From: Rhynochetos jubatus
Taxonomy: Eukaryota > Chordata > Aves > Eurypygiformes > Rhynochetidae
Direction: 5' to 3'
DNA length: 64,000 nt
Assembly (NCBI GenBank): GCA_027574665.1
Contig: CM050650.1
Coordinates: 54,605,304 to 54,669,303, forward strand
Each line of letters begins with the position of its first letter. Within the stretch, counting starts at the first letter, position 1. Below are positions 50,143 through 61,375 of this stretch, one piece after another. The notes beneath the pieces were generated by a model. It ran no database searches. It was not told the DNA's origin and saw only the letters and a program-made list of their open reading frames with translations. A program made the position numbers and the translations under genes.

Positions 50143-50161
50143 TTTTTTTTAAAAAAAAAAA
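50143..50161. repeat. T8/A11 palindromic tract
   Basis: Eight T followed directly by eleven A, so at least 16 bp are self-complementary. A simple AT homopolymer junction with no assigned role. Confidence 0.9.
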
Positions 50162-53100
50162 CCAACCACCAAAACTGACATTTGGAAATCCATCTTTTAT
50201 TCCAGCCAATAACACTTCAATTGTCTGGTAAGACAAAAATGCGGTGAGAGGAGCATGAGTGTCAGAAGCTTGATGTACCCATACTGTATGACTTTTATTG
50301 CAGAAGTCAATTTACACACAGCTTCTCAAAGCAGAGAAAATCAATACAGGAGACTAACATTATTCTTACAGGGCTGCTGAAGCTGAGGTGGGGAGAGCCA
50401 TTTAGAGGCCTCATTATCTTACGTGCTTTTTCCTTATGTTCTTTCAAGCGATCTGATGGAGTAATTAATCTTTGAAGTGCCCCAAGAGGCAAACCTACTT
50501 AATTGCACTGCTGTTCAGCATAAATTCCCCGAGTGGAGAAGATCTGGTGTTGATCCTGTTTGGTCAAAATGTTTTCTTAAAGTGTATTCCTTGGGTCTTT
50601 TTCACCTCCACTCTTAAAGCGGTCAATCTGTTAAATTTGACCTAGCACGGAGTGGTCTTAGTTGTCAGGGGTCTTGCTAGGAGAGCATGGCACCACAATG
50701 GTGTGAATGAAGGAGGAAACTGCTGATGAATCTTGGGTCTCCTCTGAAGTGCTATGTCAGCACTTGGGAATCCTAAGCTACTGCTGTGTGAGTTTTATTC
50801 CTTTCTGAAAGGGGACTGGATCTTTCTAGGGTCTAGAAAGTCAGTTCCAAGCATGGTATGAGCTTTCAAAGTAAAGCTGTATTACCATGGAAATGCAAGG
50901 ATGCGGTGTGGTAACCTATAACTGTAGAAAATGCTCTGCGTGTTCCTCCTGTGTTGCTTGGCTGTGGAGTTCAGAGCACACTCCAACTTTTGATTTCATG
51001 TAGTGCAGCTTGCCCTCACAAGCACTTTTTTTCTTAGACAGGAAGTCCTCTTGAGCTTCTCTAGCTCACCATTGCCCTCCATGTGGTCAACAACATGGTG
51101 TGGGCTTAGCAGGTATCAAACTGTTGTGCTCCTCCCACGTGCAGAATTGTGTACAAACTGCAGGGAGGCAGTCAATTGGGCTTCTGTCATTTGGAGGTGG
51201 AGACTGACTTGCTCCTGTGAGTCAGGCAGAGGTAGGGGTGTTCCTGTGACTGCTGTGTGGAAAGTCATTCTGCTGGTGTAATGCTCAAAGTACCACCATT
51301 GAGAAGGTTCCTGATGGTTTAACTTACTGTGCCTCTCAAGGATGACTATGTAATGGTGACTTCGCCTACGACATGTATTTGCTAATAGCAAACTATTTCT
51401 GCCCTGTGTGAAAGTGGATGATAGCGAAGAACATGATGTGCCCTTCCTATCTGCTTTGGAGTGTTTTGTTTAACAGAAGTGACAACCAAGCATAGACTTA
51501 GCATGTCCTATTTTTATATTGAGAACACAAGGCGTTTGCTTTGGAGACAGCACTCGATTTTTAACAAATGCCTTGCTGAGATTGGATCCATGTTATGGGT
51601 ATGGTTAGGAAGTGCTGAATGCTTCTCTCTTCCTCTGCTGAGTGTAGTTTGTGATCAATGCCTCTTCTTCATTTAGCAATTTCACACTCTAGCGATTCCT
51701 TTAGAATTCTGTAGAGATGCACAAATGAGACAACAATTCTTTAACCAGCATGCTATGGATATTTTTGGATAAGCTGAAGTTGTTTTGACAGTTCGGTTAT
51801 GAAAACAGTAAAATATCAGTGTTGGTATTAAAGCTAAATGAAGTCTGAACCTTAATGTGACTGGATGTCAGTTCCTTCTCTGCTTACTAATGACACTGCA
51901 GTTGCAGAGCATAAGATTCTTTACTTTCCCTGCATAATGAGCAGAGGCGTGTTTTGTTTTTTTAAAACTGACCTTATGGTGGAATGGAATGCTTGATGTG
52001 CTGTATTATTGCCAGTTGTTTTTGTGGAAACAGGTATTTTGGTGTCCTAAAATCTTTTCCCTGTAATGACATCTCACCAATTGATTTTATGTTGTGATAA
52101 AGATGATAGAGTTGCAGCCATTGCAAGAGGGGATTGACTTATCAGAGTTTTGGGCACCATGAGGTGTAGGCTTCTCAAAATTCAGGATCTCATGGCATCT
52201 GGTCTTGTATTTCTTGTGGTGCTTGTTTTCTGTAATATAGTAGCAATGGCATGAATCCCAGAGAACTTGCTGCTCCACCTTGTGTCTTGCCCACACCTCC
52301 ACCTGCTGGCTACATCCCTGTTTTCACTGCCTGTGGCCCTAGGGTGTTTTACCCTCTTAGGATGCATATCACAAGGACACATCTGCCTTGAGAACTGCTC
52401 TGAAATTGAAGTGCTTAAAGAGGATGGAGTGGTTGGGAACTCTTGTGGGAACCACTGTCTTAGAAAGTGCAAAGGCTGCAGTTGTTGATAGAGCTCTGAG
52501 GAGATGGTATTTGGGACAGCAGAGAACTTGATCTCCACTTGCTAGTAGTGGAGAAGTAGGTGGAGAAAGGGTGGGAAAATCCCCATGTCGTTCACTAGCG
52601 GAGAACAAATATTCTTCTCTCCTCTAGAATTTGCTTCTGTCCACCTCTGTATTAGGTGGTAGAAGGATATCCACTGCCTGTAAACCAGTGGAAAGTGTTG
52701 GGCTATCAGGGCCGGGTAGGAAGAGATTGGAGAAGCAAAGGAGGAGGTGGAAAGTTGGGTGGATCTGGAGAGGCAGAAGTAGGGTAGAGATGGTGGAAAG
52801 CATATGGCAGGCCTTGTCTCTGTTTTTCCATGTTATTTCTTTCAGTAGTGTGTTCTTCTGATTCAGGTATGTGGGCAATATCTCCTTGCCTAAATTCTGC
52901 TGGCTTGCTTCTAGCTGCATAAGTACAGGCAGTAGAAGGTGCGTATTTGATAAATGTAAGCAACTATTCAGTAGCCTGCTTTCTTCCTGTGCCCTAGCTT
53001 GTCCCCTTGTGTCTTTCTCGTCTTCATTAAAGACTGACAGAAATGGTCACAGTAATGGAGGAGAGAACTTCAGAAGTCAGGGGTTGTAGGGACAATGAGA

Positions 53101-54183
53101 TTGACAGTATTTATGTTTGAGTTTGCTTCTCTGGCTCTAGAGGTTGCTTTTGGGGCAAGTGGGTGATGGAATTTTGTATTTTAGAAAAACTTGTTGGAAT
53201 AATATTTAAAGCAATGCCAGTATTGGAGAGTCCACTGGAAGCAGATTAGAGGAAAAAGTAATATGATCATTACCAGCAACTGCTGGCATTTCTACAATTA
53301 AGAGAGGATGTCTGTACACTGAACTTGGAAGGCATGTGATGTACCCAAATGCATCTAAAAAAATTGTCCAATTTTTTTTGTAACTTGTGTATCAGATCTG
53401 GGCAAATGTCTTCAGGTGCACTTGTGTAGTGGCCATGTCACTGCAAGCCTGTCACTTAACAGGTGAAATGGTCTTTGTAAATGGCTTTTCCTCAGACTTC
53501 TGTTGGCTGGCAGGTATTCAGTAAGATAAATTGTTGATGGCTGAAAGGAGTTTTCTCGTGGGACAGGAATCACCAGGTCCAAATGTCTGAGGTACAGGCT
53601 ACAGCAAAAATGAAATAATAGACAGTTCTGAGCTCATGTTCTGCGCTCTGTGCATCTCAAATGTGTGTTATGAGGCAAATTTTTAATAGAGGCAATTTTC
53701 TACTCGCCAAGCCCAATGTAACACTTATTTAATTTTAGTACTCCAGCTATGGTACAGAGAGTGTGTTAGAAAATGAAGGTCTTTGAGCATTACTCTCAAA
53801 GTGACCTGTTCACCCTGTCACATTAAGGCATCTGCTGTTATTCCAGACTACCACTATTTTCTCATGCTCTTGACTTAAAAAAAAAAAGAAATCTTTACAA
53901 AAAGGCAAAACCTGAACTATGCATGTAATTATTTCCACAGTGCTGAACAGGAGCACTAGGGATGTGCTTCTGAAACACTGCAGCAGACTGGCTATGCCTT
54001 GAAAAAACAGGTTTCTTCCCTTCTGATTTTCACAACTGCACTATTAAGCATAAAAGCAGTGAAGTTAAGAGTATGTCTGACTTTGTCCTCCCACACTGGA
54101 TTGTTTTTGATGTTGCCTCCATCCTGTATGATTGTTTCTCTTGGCAGTCATCCAGGCTTCTGAGATGGTGGGTTTGTTGCGGT

Positions 54184-54224
54184 GTTTTTTGGTTTGTTTT
54201 TTTTTTCTTTTTTTTTTTTTTCCT
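54184..54224 (+). repeat. T-rich tract
   Basis: About 40 bp of nearly pure T with scattered G and C interruptions, in the sense strand of intron 1. It may be the remnant of a poly(A) tail from an antisense retroposon, but no body is recognisable next to it. Confidence 0.75.
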
Positions 54225-54879
54225 TTTCAAGAGTTTAATTAACAAATTGAGGTGAAGAAAGTTGCGTTAAAATCTAGTGTGAGAATTTCTTGTCCCAAAA
54301 GAGAAAATACAGAGACAAGGCAAAAAGAAAAGCCATCTGTGAGTAGTGAGTTAGCAGACTGGGTTGCAGAGGAGCTGTGCAGAGCAGTTGCTTCAGCTCT
54401 GCCGCTGTAGAGGTGGAGTCTGTGCTTGCAGGAGAGTAAGGAGATGGGGAAGAATAACAGCAAGCAGAGGGGGTGTGTTATAGGAGGGGAATGAATATTT
54501 GCAAAGACATGCCCGTTTGGCATTACTTCTGGTGTTTGAGATGCTGTAGGAAACAAGATGTGGAGTGGAAGCTGGGAGAAAAGGAGCATGATCTCTCCCC
54601 TCTCCTAATTTACAATCCCTCCCTGCTCAGTGTGGAGCTGCAGCAATGCTGAAGCTGACTTGTGTTCAAAGCATGGCTGCAGAGCAGTGGTAATGCTGGC
54701 AAGGCTGGTGGGCACCAACGAAGGAAAACCCAAACACCCTTGACAAAGGGGGAAGGTCAGCAGCAGCCCCTCGGCTGGCTGGCTCTCCAGTGCTGGGCAG
54801 GAGGAGCTCCTTGCTTGAGCTCAGCTGGGGATGCCTCTGCTGGCAAAATGGGCATTTGGTGAGAGATCTTGCTTCTCAC

Positions 54880-55180
54880 AGTCTGTTTTATGAGGGTCTT
54901 GCAGCGCTGTGCAGGGGCTCAGGCACAGTGCGCAGCCCTGGGTCTTGCTGCTTGTCATCCAGTGTGCTTGTACGGCACCTGTACCATGCAGGCTGCCTGG
55001 GCCTGGCAGTGGGCACCTCCCTGGGGATGGGCTGAGGCCAGACTGGGACTGGGCCTGCAGGTGGGCCTGGCTTGGTGGGGCCCATGGCCAGGCAGGACTG
55101 AGGGGAGCAGGGGCTGATGTAGGGCCCGGGGGAGGGCCAGGCAGGGTCAGTCAGGGCTGGTGATGCCTCCGAGGCCCTGG
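54880..55180. other. GC-rich CCTGG/GGGCC low-complexity pocket in intron
   Basis: About 300 bp rich in GGGCC, CCTGG and GGCAG words, with far higher GC than surrounding intron but only a handful of CpGs. It opens frames of 80-100 codons on both strands; the products are Gly/Ala/Pro/Trp-rich and resemble no protein. Its composition resembles the pocket at 12400-12830. Confidence 0.55.
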
Positions 55181-56444
55181 CACTCAAGTGAATTTATCTT
55201 CTGGGACTGGCTTGCCTGTGAGCAAAGCGTGCTTTTGGATACATTCCTATAAAAGCCTTTAGTCCTGGATGTTTCTTAAGGCTGTCAAGGGTAAATGAGA
55301 GCTGCAGGTCTGGAAAACTGGCTGTAATATTGGGGTGTGAGGTATGTCAACATGCATGTCAGACTGAGCATTTGAAGATGTCAGTGTAGACCCAGAGTGG
55401 CCATGTGGACCCAGACGAGAAGGTGTGTGTTGCACTATTAATTTAGTTCTTATGTGAGGACTTTTTTTTGAAGAGCCTTTGTTTAGTCATTAAACATCAT
55501 TCCAGAAATTGACATTTAAATATGGTTTTTATCTCAATTTCCTCATATCACAGCTGTTTGATGTGCTGAAAGATTTGGGTTTCCACACACTCTCGGTACT
55601 GAAGATGAAATAGCTGTACAAGGCAGAGTAGAAGGGAAGGGAGCAGAGAGGGCAGGCAAAGCCCAGGGCCTATGAATACTGTGTGGAGGGGCAGGTGGAA
55701 GCACCTGGAGAGGGCTGCTGTTGGGGGTCCTGATTGCAGTCCTGTTGGGGACTGGGGGCTGACTGGAGGTGTTAAGGAGAAAAGATACTAAGAGTTTGAG
55801 TACTATTTCTGATCCAGTATTCCCCAGAAGTCAGCCGTGCAACCCTCTCCTGTCACTTTGTCATGGAAGTGCAATGGCAGATAACACACAATAGAAGGAA
55901 GTACAGGAATTGATGACTTTTCTGGTTGTATCTTCATAACATTCAGAGTACTTCCCAACCTGCAAAGATTCACTGAGGTAAGGGAAAAAGGATTAAATGC
56001 ATTGGATAATAGTTTCTTTGCAGCAGTGTAAGCTGGTCTTGGCTGCTGCTGTGTTAATGGTGCCTTAAAGAAAACTATCAGCAGGCTAATGGCAGCTTCA
56101 AAACCAGAAACTTACCCTGCTCCATCCTATTCATTTCCAAAGAGATGAACGATTCCAATCCTAATGATCCATTTAACTGCCAGTATTAAACACACATCTA
56201 AAGAAAAATTATGCAATTAAAAAGGAAGAAGCCTAATAATGTAACATTGAGGCTGTGCAACTGAAAACAGTCAAGCAACTGGAAGATTTTAATACTGAGG
56301 TTACCTTTGACTCTTGCTCACAGAATTTTGTTATTCCCATTTCCCAGGTAAATATTTACATTGCTTTAATTCTGAAGCACAGTCAGTCTCAAGTGCTCAA
56401 AGGTTAATGAATAAAGCTTCAGAACTAAGGGCTGGCTAAGTATT

Positions 56445-56545
56445 TCCTCCATGTCAGATGAAAACAATCACATTATGACTTGCCCAATGTCACACACGTA
56501 CTTTATGGCAAGATCTGAGTGTAAGGTTGTTGGACTCATTCATCT
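56445..56545 (+). mobile_element. MIR-type CORE-SINE relic
   Basis: The segment gacttgcccaatgtcacaca followed by a gta/ctt stretch and ggcaagatctga closely resembles the MIR 3' half, which normally reads as a CTTGCCCAAGGTCACACA block followed by a GGCAGAGC block. The preceding gtcagatgaaaac fits the MIR GATGAGGAAAC block. It is about 100 bp, old and non-functional as a transposon. The family call is by eye. Confidence 0.6.
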
Positions 56546-58095
56546 AGTTTAATTGTAAGACTACCTTCATTCACTATCTGTAATTCTTGTTTCCTAAACG
56601 TGGAGGTCCTCACTCTTTTTGAGAATACACTTTTCTTGTGAATTGTAAGCTTCTGCATGCCCTGGATAGCAGTTTTGTACAAATGAGTGTGGGGTTCAGT
56701 TGGCATTTTTCTTCTGTGTGCAAGGTAGCCTTGAATGTAAAATGCAGCCAGCTGCAGAGTGGGTGGACTAACCTGGGCTCCCAGGCCTAGTGCACTCATA
56801 AGCAGCATGGATCACTCTGTGTACCTAGGTACTTCACTCCCATATGCCTGTTGCTAGGAGTGCCAGTGTTTTATTCCCATAGTTTGTGGTTGGTTTTTTT
56901 TTTTTCTGCAGTAAATTGAGCTGCTCTTTATTTCCTGGTGAGTTGTGGGAACTTGTCTGTCCTTGGGGCATGTTTTGAGGGGGAAGGGAGGAAGATATTG
57001 TGGGAAAGCATCAAATGACTGAAATTGCTTTAGGGCTGTAATCAAAGGGCTATAATCATCAAAAGGGGGAAGAGTACCAGCCCACAAGTAAGCAGCAGTG
57101 GGGTTTTTGCCTGTAGCTCTGGATAGGCCAGGGCAGGTGGGAGTGGAGCATTGAGTGCATGGTGGACTACTTGTGTGGATAGGAGCTCATTAGCAGCAAT
57201 GCATGAGTAAAGGCCAAAGCTGACTTGCTATAAAATCAAGTGTCATAAGAAGGCCAGAGTAGTTTCTTTGAATAAAAAGAAGTCAAGCAAGAAAGATACC
57301 ATTACCTTGGTTGCTAGGGCAATGTAAGATGCTTTGATGTAAAACATTGGCCCAGTGCTCAAAACAATGCTTATCACCTGAGTGCCAGATGTGTGTATAA
57401 CAGAAGCCACTAAGATGTGCTTACCATGGGAGGAGTGATTTTTAACTGCAACTTTAATTTACCCTCACTTGTTCCTTTGTGTATTTTGAGTCTTCCATGT
57501 AGACTGGAAGCCCAACCAGCTGTTATTTCTCCTTTGGCTCCATCTGAAGTATTTCAGGATTTCACATGAATATTCCTTATTTGAGTGCATACATCCTGGA
57601 TTCTCCTCAAATCATAAAAAGCAGTTCTTTCTCTGTGTACTTTTTGCTTATTTAAGAGAAATAACGTGTAGGAACTTAAAAATTAACCTGCTTTCCTTAC
57701 TGTCTTTGCATAAATAGTCATCCAGAGCTACATCTGAAACCACAGCAGGAAATGAGTTCTGGTCTGCATAGAAACAAGGTGAAACTGATGTCCTAATTTT
57801 TCTAATTAAGTACATAATTGTTTAATCCCTTTGGTTGGGAAATGGTGTTGCAAGTTTGTGGATTTTGTTTTTGAATATTTTTGTGTTACAAAGTGTCTTA
57901 TGACTTGGCTTGTTTTTATTCAGTGGTAGATGCCAGAGGCATGATGAAGAATTTTAAGCAATTTTTGAAGTGGAATACACTTGAGTACTCTTGGCATAGC
58001 TCATCTCCTGCTTGCAGCTCTAGGTAATGCAGATTTTAAACAAAGGAATATTGGAGATGTTTGATTTTTAGTGAGTGGCAAAGGATTCTGCCACC

Positions 58096-58111
58096 TTTTT
58101 TTTTTTTTTTT
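58096..58111 (+). repeat. Poly(T) run of 16
   Basis: A pure T16 tract in the intron. No retroposon body was recognised beside it. Confidence 0.9.
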
Positions 58112-58630
58112 AACTGGTCTATGGAATAGAGAGTTAAAAGCTTGGGTTAGATTCTTTCCTGGTCATAAAAGGCCCCCAGGATGCCTTGTCTTCTGCTGTG
58201 TTGCAATTACCAGGCAATGACTGCTGCAACTGTTCCATATATTTAGTAAAATTGGGCCTGTGAACTCTTGTTATGGAAGGTGGCACTGCTATGAATATAG
58301 GATTTATGAGGGTCCTGACACCTGTGTTTGGCACCATGTGTGCAGAACTGGACTGACACTTTGTGCTTTATCTAGGCTGCCTGCCTGTGGGAGGAATATG
58401 GATACAGTGTCCTTCACAAGTACCTTCTACAAGCTGTGAAGATGGGTTTGAATGGGTTGCTCCATCTTCTTTCTTCCAAACTGTCTGGGTCTGGAAGAAT
58501 TTGAGGAGGATTAGAAGTACCTATTTGGTAGCTTTGGGCAATAAAGAGAAAGTGGGGTCCTCAGAGTCCAGATCTAGCTACTTTAGAAACATCTCAATGC
58601 GTTTCCCTTTAGTTTTAGAAAACATTCTCC

Positions 58631-59412
58631 CTCCCTGTCATGGTTTAACTCTGGCTAGCCAAATACCACACAGCAGCTTTCACAAATTCCCCTTCCTGTC
58701 CTCCAGTGGAGGGGAAGAATTGGAGGAAAAAGGAAATAGGGAAGCTTGTAAAATTGACATAAGAACTATGTATATATTTAGATTTAATTAGTAAAAATAC
58801 TACATAATTAAAATAGAAAATAAAACATATGATACAATTTCTCACCACCCACTGACCAATGCACACCCAGATGCTGAGTGGTGAGAGTCAGACCTAGAGA
58901 GCCCGAGAACCACAGCCCGCAGGCTGGAGCCCGGGAGCTGTCGCAGCAGATTCTGAATGAACCCTATCAGCGATAGCATGACTGGGAAAACTAAATAAAC
59001 TCACCAACTCCCTCACGAGTGAGTTAGCAAAGCAGCTAATGCAGGAGTCAGGGAGAGTGTTAGCAAGCGTATGGGAGTAAACAAGCAAGGGAGTAAAGAG
59101 AGAGTAATGGCTCCCAGACCCCCTCCTTTACCTAAGCCCCGAGCATGGTGTACTATGGAATGAAATACTCCCTTGGTCAGTTAGGGTCAGCTGTCTGAAC
59201 TGCGTGTCCCCCACACTGCCTGTAGTGAGACAGCGAGAGCTGGGAACGCAGCTGCAGAGTCAGAAGCAGAGAAAGGCCCTGAATTCGGTGCAGGCATTCC
59301 CCAGCGCCAGCTAAGAGCTTATCAGTGCTTCTCTCTGCATCCAGGAACACAGCTTCCTAGCAACCACAGTAATGAGAGATAACTCCTTCCTGACTGAACC
59401 CAACACACTCCC
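58631..59412 (-). mobile_element. Solo LTR, same family as 30908, antisense in intron
   Basis: The LTR body is 58636-59407 (772 bp). On the - strand it starts TGTGTTGGGTTCAGTCAGG and ends GTTAAACCATGACA. It is flanked by exact 5-bp repeats CTCCC (58631-58635 and 59408-59412). It aligns along its length with the copy at 30908-31712: both share blocks such as the TCAGTCAGGAA start, the CATCTGGGTGTGCA block, the AGATTTAATTAGTAAA block and the CCCCTCCACTGGAGGA hairpin-like block near the 3' end. Point differences and small indels are frequent. It has about half the CpGs of the other copy. It is antisense to PPP1R14C, the orientation most often retained inside introns. No internal viral genes remain. 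Confidence 0.93.
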
Positions 59413-60283
59413 CCAATCCTTAAATTGTCTTTGAGCCAGCAGATAGAGACCTTTAAAATGGTCTGACCTGTCCAAGCCCTTGGTCACAGGAGTCAGACTT
59501 TCTTAAGCTGTTGCTCTGTCAACTTTTTACTGTCATTGTCAATGGTTGACAGTCAAGCATTTACTGAAGTCCAGTAAATGGGTGTGCAGGGGTGTGAAGT
59601 GTGGTTTCTGCTGTTCCTGGAGGAATTTGTAATGTCTAACCACATGATCATTTGGGAGACATTCTGAAAGTGGTGAGGTGAACATGAACCTCTGATGTCA
59701 CTGGCCATTTGAGTGGTTAACAAGGCTAGAACTAGAGTGAAGGTGGGTAGGAAGGAGCTGATGATACCACCTTGTGCTGACTGCTATGACCCAGCCAGTG
59801 CTGCTTCCTAGCTGGGTTGAGAATGCTTTGGCTTGGGTTTGCTGGACCAAACTTGCCTTTGGAGGTTGCAATATGTGTGCAGCCCAGCTCCCCTTAGTTA
59901 CAGGGAAAAGTTTATCCAGGAGGTTGGATTCAGGCCAATTACTGCATGAGAAAATTCTCATGCTGCTCCTGTGTTTTGACATGCTCACTCCCCCTGACCA
60001 GCCCTTGGAAAAGCACTAGTGTTTCTTTAGCATTTGAGGGTATTAGACTACTCATCCAAACTTTTAATTTGAAACTGGGTATTCTATTATTAGCTGTAGC
60101 CTGAAGTGATTTTCAAAATCCACCTGTCATTTTGATTATGCTTTTTTCCTTGTTCATTGATAAGAAATTAAAGAAATGTGCATCCCTTGCAGCTTGTGGC
60201 TAATGATGTGGTATGCTAACATGTTTTAGAATGCCCTATGAAGAGAGTTTTAAAGAAATCTGGTAATGTAGGTTGGACAAAGA

Positions 60284-60301
60284 ATGATTGCATGCAATCA
60301 T
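60284..60301. repeat. 18-bp perfect palindrome
   Basis: The sequence atgattgcatgcaatcat is its own reverse complement and contains two overlapping ATGCAAT/ATTGCAT motifs of POU/octamer or C/EBP type. It lies in the CpG-free stretch of the intron. Any binding is inferred from sequence only. Confidence 0.85.
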
Positions 60302-61110
60302 GATGCTGCATGGGGAGTCCTCTAAATCTTAGGCTTTTAATTTTGCAAAAGAAAGTTCTTGGGATTACCTGAGCATTGGTTTACCACAACAGATTTTAAG
60401 AGATGGTTCTTCCACTGCAGAAAGTCTTCAGAGCTGGTGCTACTAGGTATTTAAAAGCTGAGCAGGAGCAGGTCATTTCTGTGGACATTAACACTTTTCT
60501 AAGCTCAGAATAGCTTGCTGAACCCATTCAAATACAAATCTTGAAAGCTGCTTCTCTGGCCAATAACAGTTTGGACTGTCACTAGAACAGGCTTGGTTAT
60601 ATTTTAAAGGCACTGTGTGTCTTTCTATTAAACTGCAATGGCAAGCTAAAAGTGTTTGGCAGAAAATCCATGTGTGTGTCTTCTGCCATGCTAACTCTTG
60701 TAGCACTAGCTTGAAATTGGGATAATGATATCATAGCATGATGGTAACTGTAGAATTTAGCTGCCTATTTTCATAAAACTTAGAGACCCCATGGGTGTCT
60801 TAACTGAAGGGAAGATCTTTGTGCTTTATTAGATGGTAGTTAATCCATACAGGTAAACAGTTACAGCTTCCTATATATTCTTAATAAGGGAAGAGCTTTA
60901 TTTGGGCACCTGAGAATCAAGACATGAATTACAAGAAAACCAAGCTTACTTAGCTCCAGTGCTCCTTAACCTGTGTCACTGTTTCTGCTGCCTGTAAGAA
61001 GAGACAGGAGGAATCCAACCACAAATGTGATACATGGCCCTCTTGAGTAGCTCCTGTGTTGGCCTCTGGCAGATCAGACATGTCTGCTACTCATAGCAGA
61101 TCATAGTGCC

Positions 61111-61135
61111 TTTTCTTTTTTTTTTTTTTTTTTTT
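61111..61135 (+). repeat. T-rich run
   Basis: TTTT, one C, then T20 in the intron. It could be an antisense poly(A) remnant, but nothing downstream resembles a SINE or a processed gene. Confidence 0.85.
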
Positions 61136-61178
61136 AGTTTATGGGAGACAATGTTCACTTTAAAGGGGACATTGTCTT

Positions 61179-61206
61179 GGAGAAAATTACCTGGAGAAAA
61201 TTACCT
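61179..61206 (+). repeat. Perfect 14-bp tandem duplication
   Basis: The unit ggagaaaattacct occurs twice in direct succession (61179-61192 and 61193-61206). Confidence 0.95.
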
Positions 61207-61360
61207 GTTAGTAACAAGTCATTCTTTGATGTGAAACTTACTTTCAAGCTACTCATCATCCCCCAAATCTGCTTTGTTGATGGCTATGTTACTGACAGTG
61301 GTTGCTCTTGTGTGCCACAGTGTAAAGCAACAAACAAAAGAACAAAACACCCCTCATAAT

Positions 61361-61375
61361 ACACACACACACACA
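61361..61375 (+). repeat. Short (AC)n tract
   Basis: About seven AC dinucleotides, directly followed by the first CpG after the CpG-free stretch. Confidence 0.9.

Noticed and set aside
61111..61360. T run followed by an open frame as a retroposed gene
   Set aside because: The adjacent 72-codon frame matches no protein I know, and no target-site duplication was found.
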